Of a DNA stretch of 64,000 bases, positions 45,669 through 57,256 are shown piece after piece. The DNA is from Agrostemma githago (Eukaryota > Streptophyta > Magnoliopsida > Caryophyllales > Caryophyllaceae): contig OY288242.1 in the NCBI GenBank assembly GCA_958450325.1, forward strand, positions 66,828,562-66,892,561. The letters are read 5' to 3'. Both the position numbers and the translations under genes were made by a program. The notes beneath the pieces are model-generated. The model made no database searches. It was not told where the DNA came from and saw only the letters and a list, made by a program, of their open reading frames with translations. The first letter of the stretch is position 1, and each line of letters begins with the position of its first letter.

Positions 45669-47871
45669 TGTAGACACCCACATTTTGACCACCAGGTGTC
45701 TATAACAGCTTCCGACAAACACCCGATGATGATCGGACGCAAACGTGCTTTAACGTACTCGAAAACGTGCTCGAAATTAGTGGCATTTGGCTTGGGCTTT
45801 TTACGGAGTACAAATTTCACAAAACCAACCTCAAATTCAGGCCTAGTGGGTCGTTTCGAGTCAAATAAGACTAATTTGGGTCGAATCCGACACCGGGGGT
45901 AAAACCGTCTTTTAGCGACCAAGTCAAACTCGGTCAAAGATATTTTCTCGAAACACGGGAGTCAGCCGTGTCACCCCACGTATCTGATTCGAGCTCAAAC
46001 TCCACAAAAAATCAGCTACACAAATTTTAAACAATTCCGTTAAAGGTAGAATTCGATCTCAAGTAGGAATTCTTTCCAAAAACCGAATCAAGCATTTGAC
46101 CGAGTATAGGACACTCGGTCGAGTGGCCTGTTTCAGCCGAGCTCCTCTGCTCAAACCGGGACTCCCTTTCTTCTTTGCCAAGTAATGGAATTCTCGTTCG
46201 TCTCAACTTCTTACATTTTCTATCCCGATTGATATTTCTTGTCGTACAAGCAAGGCTACCTCTACTCCTATAAATAGGACCCTTTGCATGAACACCAAAA
46301 AAAGAGACATCAACAATCTACAACACAAAACAACTTTTTCCTAACACGGAAAATCACATACAAGAACTTCATATCATACAACTTTCAACGCAGTATTATA
46401 CACACCCGTTTCATACACCGACACATACAATTCCCGACGTTCCACGTCCAAGACCGACCAAAACCGTCCCCTTTTACACGTCCCCCTTTACACGTCCAGA
46501 ACCACCAACTCACCGACATTAACCCGACGCTCCCGTGCCTTAGCTACATTCCGACGAGCCCCGATCCGAGTTAACAAAAGCATGTAGGTTGAGGGTGTAA
46601 TCAAACCCAACTTCTCTTCTCTCCTTCTTCTTCTCGGTTTTTCGTCCGTCTCGCGTCGTCATCATTTTTTTTACGGGTCGTTCATCGTTTTTTATTTCTA
46701 ATATCGATATTACTAAAAACTATTTTCATATAAACGAATATTCTTAAAAATACGATACCGATTCTCCAGTCGAATATCGTATTAAAAGAATTACATTAAT
46801 CTCGTTGATGCTACAAAATCGTTACTTTTTACAAAATAAAACGATTTAAATGCGGAGAGAACTAACATTCTTTTTCTTTTCGTTCAAATTTTTCTTTTCA
46901 AAACAATTTTATAAAACCTTTTCTAAAAGTCATTCCGAATATTCGATATCGATTTCTTAATCGAATATCGAATACGACGAATATCGAAAGCATAAATCGA
47001 GTATATATTAATTCATATTTATACGCGATCTATCGAAATTAACAATTTTTCAAAAAACCGAACCGGGACAGCAATCCGTGCGAGCCGCGCCACTCCCAGG
47101 TGACTCGCTTGGAGGCCTGGAACGCGGCCTTTTCTTCTTCTTTTTATTATTTTTTCGAACATCATTTTTTGGACAAAATAGCGTCTTTTGAGCGATATTT
47201 CAGATCTCGGTATATTTTTACATCATTCATCGCATTCATGTTGTCATTTGATTTATTCAATCGTTACTAACAAGTTTGTTCATCTTTTTAGCAATCTCTT
47301 TTCATCATTTGTTTTATTATACTAAAACGAACCTCGCATGCTAAAATACAACTTTGACGTTAATTTTCATGCATTAAACCAACCTAGCAACCCATTCAAT
47401 TATTCACATGCTTAGGAAAACAATGTTTGCATATCATTCATCATTCAACTAACGCGCGTATTCAAAAATCAAACGATATCCTAGTAGAGGCCGCTAATGT
47501 GCGAGCGGGGTTGGGTGTTCTTTGTGAACTTCCCAACACGTACCCTCACCCCTTACTCAGAACCTCGGTTTCCGGATGTCCGAAACCATTGGCAACGAGA
47601 TTCATTCAATACATGATATCCGATCAAGTCGGTATCGGTATCAAATGCTAAAGGACGAACCCAATAAACTCTGACATCGAAAATGAGCCATATTCTGTAC
47701 ACGGCCCACTACGACATAGAGTGGGTTCGAACGGGCCCGAAATCCCACAATGTTCGGTGGCGACTCCAACTTCGATTTAAATTTCAATTCGATCCATTCT
47801 CATATGGAGATTCGTTCGCCTCCCCAAACCCGCGCGTGGCCGCGTCGGGGTGGACCTATGTCATGTCTACA
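45669..47871 (+). repeat. 3' LTR of element C
   Basis: 2,203 bp, nearly the same as the 5' LTR. One perfect palindrome ACTCGGTCGAGT at 46113-46124, TATA box at 46269-46276, hairpin at 46940-46974. It ends GTCATGTCTACA beside the target duplication CGCCC. Confidence 0.94.
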
Positions 47872-48591
47872 CGCCCGCACTTAGCGGACTCTACTAAGAC
47901 ATCGTTCATGTTTGTGTACGCGCGCTAGTAAAATGATTAAATGATATGCAAACAACATTTTTAGCTAAACATGCAAATTATTAGTTAACTACGTCATTTT
48001 AATGCCTCAAAATCAAGGTCGAATTGTTTAGCATGTGAGGTTCATTTATAAAGCGATAAGCATCAAAATAAATAAAGCTCATAAAAAAATGTACAAAATA
48101 CACGGGCGGAAATACAACCCGGCCAATACAAGATAACGAATAATAAAAAAACGAAATAAACGAAATACAAAGAGCGATAAATAGTAACTCGACACAGACC
48201 CGTATATAATAAATACAGACTAGACCGTAAGTTGTGCAAATGGACGAACTTCGATTAAATACACATTATTTTATGTAGTAATCGAAGGACGGAGATATGG
48301 GACCTAGGCATGGTGCTAGCCCGATCCCAAATCTCGATGCCTTGTCCCGACTTATCACATCGAAAAATTGGCGTCCAAATTAATCATGCGTCGGATACGA
48401 CTAAAGAGTCGTCGACACAAGACTAATAGTGAAGGACAATCGATTGAAGTCGTTTAAGTGAAGTGATGTGCATGAGTTTTGAAAATGTAGATCACGTGAT
48501 TGACTTTACACACGTGGATCGAAGCCATAAAAAAAAGGACGAGGCTCAAAGGATGCTTTGAAGCTCTCGGATTACTCGGGCTACAGGACCC

Positions 48592-48698
48592 ACTCGATCG
48601 AGTCATGGCTTGGACTCGATCGAGTGTGCCTTCGAGGTAGCTACTGCCCAGTTTTTGGGGTGCTACTCGATCGAGTGGCCTATGGCACTCGGTCGAGT
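48592..48698. repeat. Downstream palindrome cluster of the D LTR
   Basis: Perfect palindromes ACTCG-NN-CGAGT start at 48592, 48614, 48665 and 48687, that is two pairs each 22 bp apart. They lie about 0.9-1.0 kb downstream of the D LTR TATA box. Confidence 0.9.
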
Positions 48699-49604
48699 GT
48701 TCCCTGTACGAGTTATAACTCATTTCGAAAAAGGGTGACTTTTCCAATTTATTTATTAAATCGATGGTTGGCCGAGTTAAATAGAAATATGGCGTAATTT
48801 AAACTTAACTCGGTTTTTGATGCTATAATTGTGTACTATACGATTATAACACTGTTATCGGAATGTTGTGAAAAATGTTAATATGGGATTGAAAAGTTTG
48901 ATTAGCGACGAAATGGTGCCCTCCGCATCACAACATCGAAACTAATCCTAACGGATTATGTGATGTTGATTTTTCGCATCAACGGATTCCGTGCTAATCT
49001 TAGAAATGGAATCAAACACGTTCAACTATGATCGACCACGATCACGTTACGCCCTTGAGTACATTGGGGCGGCGCTCCTCGAAATGGTGCCACCTCCGTC
49101 GTGGCTCGTAAAGGGATTAAACGGAATTTAGATGGTCGTCATAGTCAAACATGTTTGAAACCGAGTTTTATTACTAGTACGTATACGCGGTGAATAAGTG
49201 TTAAATGTTAGAATTCGAGGAAATAAAAAGTTAGTAACGAAAAATTAAAATGTTAGAGTTAGTGTTAGTATCTAGTATAATTATAATAATAAGTACAAAA
49301 CGTATATAAAAAACGAGATAACAAAGATTGAGACGGGGTTTATGACACCATCAACATACATGCTTAGAATGGCCTCGGCAACGGACTCGTAATAGCGACA
49401 GGAACGCGGGAGTAGCGACGATGTATGCAAAGTTCTGGTGTGTGTGTGTGGATGGTTTTGTCGGTTTTTTCGAGGGACAGGGACTCGGTTTTTGGCTTAA
49501 TGTTGCTTAGAGTTGTAGTGTATAGAGGATGGGTAGAGTAGGGTAGAAAATGTAGGGTAAATGTATGTGTAAAAAATCTGCCAAAATGAAGAGCACAAGG
49601 GGGG

Positions 49605-49612
49605 TATTTATA
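49605..49612 (-). promoter_or_regulatory. TATA box of the D LTR
   Basis: TATAAATA on the minus strand, at the same place as in the other LTRs. Confidence 0.6.
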
Positions 49613-49636
49613 GAGTTTACCCCCCGACCTAGGGTC

Positions 49637-49744
49637 ACTCGATTGAGTGGCCCTAGTGCACTCGATCGAGTGCACTGCAAAACAGGTCTGTTGTGTTTTT
49701 TGTGGCTCCACTCGATCGAGTGAGGTCAATCCACTCGATCGAGT
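49637..49744. repeat. Promoter-proximal palindrome cluster of the D LTR
   Basis: Starts at 49637 (ACTCGATTGAGT, one change), 49660, 49710 and 49733: two pairs each 23 bp apart, 25-132 bp upstream of the minus-strand TATA box. Confidence 0.9.
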
Positions 49745-50132
49745 GGATAGGGTTGACGAGCCATTTTAGGAAATGGTTGAAATTTTTGATTTTTTGAAAA
49801 AATGTGTTTGGGCGCAATTTTCTAGAGGCGAACTTGGCCGATTTTGAAGATGGATTCGCCTTTGACCGGGTTTTGACCCGGTCGCTAAAAGACGGTTTTT
49901 ATTTTTGGTGTCGGTTTTGGCCCAAATTAGTCTCATTTTACTCGGGATGACCCATTGGGCCTGAATTTGAGGTTGGTTTTGAGAGATTTGTACTCCGCTA
50001 AAAGTCCATGTCAGATATTATTGATTCCGAGCCCATATTCGAGTATACTAAGTCATGTTTGCGTCCGATCATCATCGGGTGTTTTGTCGGGAACTGCTAT
50101 AGACACTAGCAGGCAAAATGCGGGTGTCTACA

Positions 50133-50805
50133 AAGCCCCCACTCTGACTGAGGCTTGGACCTGGCAAAATGCGAAAGTCAGAGTAGCTACCAGGCCAATC
50201 GCAGATTACGACCTGGCAGCCTTCCGGTCGGGTCGTTTATAGTCCAGTAGACTTGCGTGAAGAGCTCGCCAGCCATAAGCAGAGGGTCATACCTGTCTTG
50301 ATGATGGTAGCTCCGTGGGGAGTCGAATTTGCTTTTGAAGTCCTGGGTGTAACCGTATGCCGATACATCATATCCTGGATGTAGCATTCCGGGAGAAACG
50401 CTGACTCACATTGGGGAGTAAAGCAGCTGCGCGGAGACTTGCTTCTGAAGTCTGGGGTGTACCTGTATGCTGACACATAACACATAGGCAAAACACCGAC
50501 TCGTGCTGGGGAAAATAAAATATTGAATTTTTGAAGGATTTTTTTTTTAGAATTTTTTTTTTTTGAAATTTTTAGGAATGCTCGGGATGACTCGATTCCT
50601 ATTCTGGGTTTTGTATTGTAATCAGGATCAGGCCTCCGCGCGCATTGGGCCCACTTTTGTTGAGGAGGCATGGTAATTAGGGTTACAGTTAGGGTTTCCT
50701 ATTATAAATATAGGATTCCTGCTTTAATTTTCTGCATCCCAAATCAAAAACTCCTTGCTCTCCTCAAAATCTCTTAGATTTTCAAAGAAGACTCAAATAT
50801 CTGTC
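50133..50805. other. Region between the D LTR and its antisense gene
   Basis: The polypurine tract in reverse (AAGCCCCCACTCT, 50133-50145), sequence shared with the pre-LTR region of A and C, the PBS-like motif at 50498-50512 (reversed) and, at 50703-50710, a plus-strand TATAAATA about 100 bp before the antisense ATG. Confidence 0.6.
50703..50710 (+). promoter_or_regulatory. TATA box of the antisense gene in D
   Basis: TATAAATA, followed by a leader of about 70 bases and the ATG at 50806. Confidence 0.55.
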
Positions 50806-52550
50806 ATGGGTATCGATCACTTGACTGCGATGCTTCTGGCTTGGTCCCAATACTTTCGAGACGAAAAAAAGGTTCAACTGACCCAGATGGGGATTGTTAG
50901 TTTATTCCCACTTCAACGTCTAGTAGTCGACTCACACTTCTTGGATGCCTGTCTAGCGTTTTGGGATACTACCCATCACGTTTTTGCATTCCCGCGGGGA
51001 GAAATATGCTCTCTTCTTGAGGAGATTGCCTGTGAACGGTTGGAGCCCCATTGCTCGCCCTCCTATCCCTCCGTTTTATCCTAATCCAAGGAGGGGATTG
51101 AGGGATTTCCTAGGTTTGTCTCATGCTGAGACAGATCGAATGGTGCGGGGAAATTCTGTTTCCCTTTTCGACTTAGCTGACAAATTTACGAACCTCCAGG
51201 ATGTGAGGATTACCGCGGCTCACAGGCGTAGGGCTTTCGCCTTTTGTATGCTGCACCGCTATGTATTCGAAGGGATGATGGAGGCTGACTCATGCTTGGG
51301 TCAGATCAGGCTGATTGGCATGGTTGACCAGATGGAGACTGGTTATACCCCTGCTTGGCTAGCCACTGGGGAGATCATCATGGGTCTAGATGTTAGGAGG
51401 CTTGACCAGGACCGACAGCTAACGGGGAGCGTCCGTATCTTGCAGGTATACATGTCGTTTTTTTTTCGTGAATTTCCTGATGTACGTAGGTCACTCGATC
51501 GAGTGGCGTCTTTGGCGAGCTTCTGCCTGTTTTTGGAGGGCTTACTCGATCGAGTCAGCTATTGTATGTACTCGATCGAGTGGGCTCTGGCGGACCATAC
51601 CGTTGCTTACGAACTTCGTGTATACATTTCAGATTTGGCTGTCGGAACGTCTGTCGATCATAGAGCCTCCTCCGAGTATACCCAATTACCGCAGCAGTCA
51701 AATTTGCTCGAGGAGATGACGGATAAGCTCGACTCACCATGTGAACCGGGCTTATTGGGACGAGGAGCTTATATTCCATGGTGGTCCCTTGATTAGGTGG
51801 ACCGTTGCTTGGTGGTTTCTCTCCAAATTGACGAGTTTGGCCAAGAGAGACCAAGCCCGCTACTTGGTGATTCTGTCTCTTGACTGGACAGTTCACATTT
51901 ACCCGGACCGCATCCTGAGGCAGTTCGGTTCGTCTCAGCGCATTTCTGAGACTGAGGTAATCGTTAGCGTCTCGCTCTAATTGACGGACGCTATGTACGA
52001 CACATGGCTACAGAGGTGGTTCACCCGTCCTACGTGGACTGTACCCAACCCTTGCCAATCTGCTTGGGTTTCACATGCATACTAGAAGTGGACTTCCGAG
52101 GAGTCCGAGGAAGCTCGAAAGGCTTTGAAGGTTGATGAAGCCTTCGAACTGGTTCGCCGGGAGACGGCGAAGGACAACAGAGGTTTCTTCGACGAGAGAG
52201 ACACTTCTGCCACTCTAGTCCGATTGGAATCGGGTCTTAATTCACAAACTAAGACTCGAGCTAAAGATGCCGGTGCTAGCGGCACTCGGGGGCAGCCAAG
52301 CCCCCAGACTGATTTGGAGAGACGACTTGGGCCCAGACTGGCGGTTAGAGACCGACTAGGCCCGCGCGATCAGCAGCCTGAGCCCGTGAGGGCTCAACTC
52401 GGGCCGATAGATGTGATCGAGGACTCGAGTTCAAAGAAACGGGTCCGGGATAAGGAGGTTCCCGTGGTGATTCGGGAAAGCTCTCCTCCGCGTCGTCGTC
52501 AGTGGACGGCCAAGGAGGCCAAGGACAAAGGGAAGGGCAAGATGCCTTGA
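50806..52550 (+). pseudogene. Antisense extra gene of element D: plant-mobile-domain-like protein, two exons
   Basis: Counterpart of the gene in A, antisense to pol. Exon 1 (50806-51445) starts MGIDHLTAMLLAWSQYF and holds FLDACLAFWDTTHHVFAF-PRGEICSLLEEIA, with a frameshift near 51030, then LRDFLGLSHAETDRM and ETGYTPAWLATGEII. The intron (51446-51632) has GTATAC and ATTTCAG borders and contains three ACTCG-NN-CGAGT palindromes. Exon 2 (from 51633) starts IWLSERLSIIE and includes NRAYWDEELIFHGGPLIRWT, DRILRQFGSSQRISE and a C-terminal basic tail KDKGKGKMP. In-frame stops in exon 2 at about 51718, 51978 and 52083 disable it. The same intron position in A and D shows a shared ancestral spliced gene. 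The domain call is by pattern, not by search. Confidence 0.75.
51493..51581. repeat. Palindrome cluster in the intron of the D antisense gene
   Basis: Perfect ACTCGATCGAGT at 51493, 51544 and 51570. The A copy of this intron is a T-rich 152-bp sequence without them, so they were gained or lost within the family. Confidence 0.9.
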
Positions 52551-52933
52551 ACACCGAGTCCTTAGCTTTTTATTATTTAAATATTTTTACTATTTTTTGT
52601 CGTGTTCTTTTTTGTTTTTTTTTTAATTTTTGCATTTGTAATTTCCCGTGTTTATCGGGGTTTTGGTAATTAATAAAAGAAGTTTATTATTAAACTATTC
52701 CTGTCTTTTCTTGATTGCACTGGTTGTGCCTTTTTGAGGGGCTGCCTATGTATCTGCAATTAGCACAATCAAACCAAACGTAGTTCAAGCTCAGTAGATT
52801 TGCAATCTCGAATTACATCAAGACTATTGGTTCAAGATGTTTGTGATAGTAGAATAAATAATTCTAGCTTATTGACTTGCTTTTTTGTAAAAAATGATTT
52901 TGTATAAATTTTGCAAATGACATTGAGAAAAGG
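52551..52933. other. Convergent gap between antisense gene and pol in D
   Basis: T-rich DNA, no gene. It holds the 3' ends of both transcription units. Confidence 0.6.
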
Positions 52934-53628
52934 CTAAGGGTAGTAACGCTTCAGCTGGTCCAGGTTGGTTGGGTTGACGAATTCATTCCCGTCCAGGTCC
53001 ATCAGCATCACTGCTCCTCCTGATAAGATCTTCTTTACCAGGTATGGCCCAGCCCAATTAGGTTTGAATTTTCCCCTTGGGTCAACTGGTAATAAAGCTC
53101 GAACCGATTTAAGGACCAGATCCCCCTCCTTAATATTTCTGGGTCTCACCCTCTTGTTGAAGGCCCGCTGGATCCTTTTCTGATAGATTTGGATATTGTT
53201 GAGAGCACGAGATCATCGTTCGTCTAATAGAACCAACGAGTCATACCGTGCTCGAACCCAATCAGCTTCGGGTACTTGACTTTCTAACAGAATTCTGAGG
53301 GACGGTACCTCCAATTCAACTCGTTGGACTGCCTCCATCCCATAAGTTAGGTAATACGGCGTCGCCCCGGTTGCGGTGCGAATTGACGTCCGGTATCTCT
53401 ATAGGGCGAAAGGTATTTTGTCGGGCCAGTCCCGGTAATTGTCAGCCATCTTTTTGAGTATGGTGACAATTGTTTTATTTGTTGCCTCTACCGCTCCATT
53501 CGTTTGGGGACGGTAAGGCGAAGACGTATGCCTTTGGATTTTATACTTGGTCAAAAGGGCTGCCGTTTTGGCTTGAAAATGAGTCCCGTGATCATTGATA
53601 AATTCATGTGGGATCCCATACTGACATA
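52934..53628 (-). pseudogene. Integrase C-terminal part of element D
   Basis: Read on the minus strand from 53628: YGIPHEFINDHGTHF (second catalytic Asp), SPYRPQTNGAVEATNK (catalytic Glu), TSIRTATGATPYYLTYGMEAV, a chromo-like tail region KEGDLVLKSVRALLP and the end LKRYYP at 52934. Stops replace Trp in PFALWGYR (about 53401) and Arg in LLDERRS (about 53215). The reading frame is cut at 53628 by the CACTA element. Confidence 0.88.
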
Positions 53629-53649
53629 CACTACTAACAACAGCTGAAA

Positions 53650-54460
53650 TAGCGTCGGACAGGTTGCGTCGGATATATTATCCGACGCAAATGGCATAAC
53701 TGTGTCGAATTGCGTCGGTTAATCCGATGCAATAATATTGCGTGGGACTAGCCGACGCTATCCGACTCCATGAAGCAGGCGCCAATAATTTTGGGTTGGC
53801 GCCACTATGTGAAAGGGTTTGCGTGGGATTAACCGATGCAAAGCCGATCCAAATAGAAAGGTTTGCGTCAGCCCATCCTACGCAAAAGTTGTTGACTAAA
53901 AACTCCTAGTCAACAGAATTAATAGCGTTGCATCGGATTAGCCGACGCAAAGTTTAATATTGCGTCTGGTTGCGTCGGCTAATCCGATGCAGTTTGTGTC
54001 ACAAAAAAAGTCAACAGAATTAATAGCTTTGCATCGGATTAGCCGACGCAAAGTTGAATATTGGGTCTAATTGCATCGGCTAATCCGATGCTGTGTATGT
54101 TAATAAAAAAAAATACTCCCAGTGAAAAGAATAAAATACGTTGCATCGGATTAGCCGACGCAACGTTGAATATTGCGTCTGGTTGCGTCGGCTAATCCCA
54201 CGCAATGTTTTCAATATATAAAAAAAATAAGCCAACTACTAAACAGACTCAAGCAGCATTTGTAATAAAAAAAAAACGTACAGGTACTGCATCGGATTAG
54301 CCGACGCACACTTGAAATCTGCGTCTGGCTGCGTCGGCTAATCCCACGCAAAGGTTTTAATATTAATAAAAAATAAGGTATTGCATCGGATTAGCCGACG
54401 CAAACTTGAAATCTGCGTCTGGTTGCGTCGGCTAATCCCACGCAAAGAGTTTAATATTAG
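53650..54460. repeat. Left subterminal repeats of the CACTA element
   Basis: Many copies of GCGTCGGCTAATCC[G/C]ACGCA in both orientations, often as facing pairs that could form hairpins (for example TTGCATCGGATTAGCCGACG and its reverse). These are probable binding sites for the tnpA-like protein. Confidence 0.88.
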
Positions 54461-54479
54461 AAAAAAAAAAATAGGCAAC

Positions 54480-54902
54480 AACTAAACAGCGATCCCTTCC
54501 CTCTTTCCCTAAACAGCGATCCCCAAACCCCAAACCCGACACCCCAATCTCGCTCTCTCCCTAGCAAACGGCGATTCCTTCCCTCTTTCCGGCGAACCTC
54601 CACGCGCGACCCCGACTCCCATAAACTCTCCGGCGAACCCGAATCCCAGCCCCTCCAGCGAACCGAAATCGAAACCCTAAATCCTCCTGCTCCGTCCGGC
54701 GAACCCAGAAACCGACGACTCCTTCCCTCTTTCCGGCGAGCCTCCACGCGCGACCCCGAATCCCATAAACCCTCCGGCGAACCCGAATCCCAGCCCCTCC
54801 GGCGAACCGAAATCGAAACCCTAAATCTTCCTGCTCCGTCCGGCGAACCCAGAAACCGACGAACCCGGAAAAACCCTAAACCGACCCCCTCAATTCTCAG
54901 GT
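54480..54902 (+). other. 5' leader exon of the CACTA element with an internal tandem duplication
   Basis: C-rich transcribed-type sequence. A unit of about 150 bp beginning CTTCCCTCTTTCCGGCGA occurs twice (about 54570-54718 and 54720-54868) with few changes, and includes GAAACCCTAAATC. It ends CTCAG|GTATGA at 54900, a good splice donor, so it is likely a non-coding first exon. Confidence 0.5.
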
Positions 54903-55840
54903 ATGATACTTAGTATTTAATTAAGTTAATTGTTTTGATTCGCTGTAATGGACTCGGATTTTGCTGTTTTGATTCGCTGTAAACCGACCCCCCTTAATTG
55001 TTTTGTTTTGATCATGGGGAAATTCCCATGTAATTAAAATTAAAATTAAAATTATATAACACAAATTTAATTAATTAATTTAATACTGTAAAACTTGTGA
55101 ATATTGGTTTAATTTGGTGAAATTGATTGAAAAAGTGTTAATTATATTGTATGTTTGATTTTTGATGTGATATAACAATAATAAAGTTGTTTAATTAGTG
55201 TTTTATTTTTGTGAAATGATGTTAAGATGCGCTGTAATGGACTCAGATTTTCCGGTCTTCTGTTTATTGCGATCATCTGTTTATTTCAGTTCAGTAATTT
55301 CGATATTATTAATTTGTTGAGTTTGAATTTCAGTTGGTGTTGATTCGGGTTTTTATTGTGTTACAAGTGTGGAATTCGTTGGTGTCTTAGGTTGAGTTCG
55401 ATAAAACGCGCTGTAATGGACTCGTATGTTGAGTTGTGTTGTATAGCGGAGATTGAGGTGTTAAGATGTGCTGTAGTGGACTCGGATTTTCGGTATCGTT
55501 TTCTGTGGTTGTGGCTGTGTTGATTGATGATGATATGATGTTGAGTTGTGCATTGTAGTGGGAATTGTGGTGGTTGATACGGGTTTTTGAATAGTAACAT
55601 TAAATGCTTCTGTTGGGAGTTTGATGAGGATTTGAGGGTAACATAGACTTCGAGGGAGGCCACTGAATGCGATCAGGAGGACAGGGTAAAGGATTCGGTA
55701 GAGTGTTCCGATTTGTTTTTAGGAAGTAAATTACGGAGAAAAACTGGAAGTTTAAACTAAAGTTTCGAATTTTTTTTCATCGTGGATTGATTGATTGATT
55801 TTATACTATGGAGGTATAATGTGATTAATGTGATGTATAT
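54903..55840 (+). other. Probable intron with a repeated 20-mer
   Basis: A/T-rich, with GCTGTAATGGACTCGGATTT or close variants at about 54944, 55231, 55411 and 55471. No coding region; the reverse-strand ORF at 55361-55663 has no domain. Confidence 0.5.
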
Positions 55841-55860
55841 TTGGAGGAAAATGGTAGGAT

Positions 55861-56160
55861 GTGTTTTCTGTTGGGGCAGTTGCTGGAATTGCGATAGCGA
55901 TAATTTTTACCTGGAGGATGTTTGTAAGTACACCAGAAAGAAGGCAACCTAAGAGGCAACAACCTAATGTAGCTAGTAGTTCCGGTGGTGTCGGTCCGCA
56001 GCCAAATGCTGCTGGAGTGTCATCGGGTGCGTCTGAGGTTTGGGACGATTCCAGGGCATTGTAATCAAAGCAATGAATGTTGGCGTCTGTTCACCCGGCA
56101 TTAGTACAGATAGTCCTTGAGAGTAGACCGTCATCTAACAAAGCGATAATATTCCATAAT
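55861..56160 (+). pseudogene. Possible captured host gene fragment (PEX22-like)
   Basis: A 67-residue open stretch SVGAVAGIAIAIIFTWRMF followed by a Gln/Pro/Ser-rich region (RRQPKRQQPNVASSSGG) ends at 56064. Beyond a frame change come HPALVQIVLES and SNKAIIFHN. One membrane span followed by a low-complexity linker and a PTLxQIV-like motif resembles the N-terminal part of plant peroxisome biogenesis protein PEX22 (from memory, not searched). CACTA elements often capture host fragments. It has no role in transposition that I know of. Confidence 0.35.
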
Positions 56161-56309
56161 TAGTATCATTTCAAAGCACGCAACAATCTCTTACAACGGA
56201 CGGGTCAATTCGGGTTTGAGACAAAGGGAGGGACAGGGTAGACAACACTTGAAGTCAATGATTACCATATTCAAATAGGATGGATTAGCAATAATTATAA
56301 GGTTTGAGA

Positions 56310-56903
56310 AAAGACACACCTACTAATTTACTACTACTAAACTACTACTAGAACTACTACTAATTTACTACTTCTACTTTTACTACTATTACGACTAAAT
56401 TTCTACTACTACTAATTTTCCACTACTACTACTAATATTCTATTTCGTCTACTACTACTAAACTACTACTACTACTAATTTACTACTACTATACTACTAC
56501 TACTAATTTACTACTACTACTACTACTAAACTACTACTACTACTACTAAACTACTAATACTAATTTACTACTTCTACTTTTACTACTACTACTACTAATT
56601 AATTTTCCACTACTACTACTACTAATATGCTATTTCTCTACTACTACTAAACTACTACTACTACTAATTTTCTTCTACTACTACTACTAATTTTCTATTT
56701 CTACTTTTACTACTACTACTACTACTATACACTACTACTACTACTACTACTAATTTCCTATTTCTACTTTTCCTATTCTACTACTACCACTAATACTAAT
56801 TTTCTACTACTACTACTACTACTACTAATTTCCTACTTCTAATTTTCCACTACTACTACTACTACTACTAATTTACTACTTGTACTTTTACTACTACTAC
56901 TAA

Positions 56904-56937
<34 letters not shown>

Positions 56938-57159
56938 AACTACTAAACTACTAATACTAATTTACTACTTCTACTTTTACTACTACTACTACTAATTTTC
57001 CACTACTACTACTACTACTAATTTTCCACTACTACTACTAATTTTCCACTGCTACTACTATACTACTACTACTAATTTTCCACTACTACTACTACTAATT
57101 TTCCACTACTACTACTAATTTTCCACTGCTACTACTATACTACTACTACTACTAATTTT

Positions 57160-57195
<36 letters not shown>

Positions 57196-57225
57196 ATTTT
57201 CTACTACTACTACTACTACTAATTT

Positions 57226-57256
<31 letters not shown>

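Larger units (their letters stand above)
38715..47871 (+). mobile_element. Tat element C, gag-only, non-autonomous (9.2 kb)
   Basis: A complete element by structure: LTRs 38715-40903 and 45669-47871, target duplication CGCCC (38710-38714 and 47872-47876), primer site and polypurine tract. It lies inside the 3' LTR of D. It has a gag related to that of A but no protease, RT, RNase H or integrase; the space is filled by non-coding DNA including a tandem array. It shares its leader, primer site and pre-LTR region with A, so A-like enzymes could have mobilised it. Confidence 0.93.
47877..50132 (-). repeat. D 3' LTR, right piece
   Basis: Reverse-oriented LTR that starts TGTAGACACCCGC at 50132 and runs down to the C insertion. 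It carries two palindrome clusters (48592-48698 and 49637-49744) and a minus-strand TATA box at 49605-49612. ORFs at 48454-48797 and 49364-49729 are LTR sequence. Confidence 0.9.
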
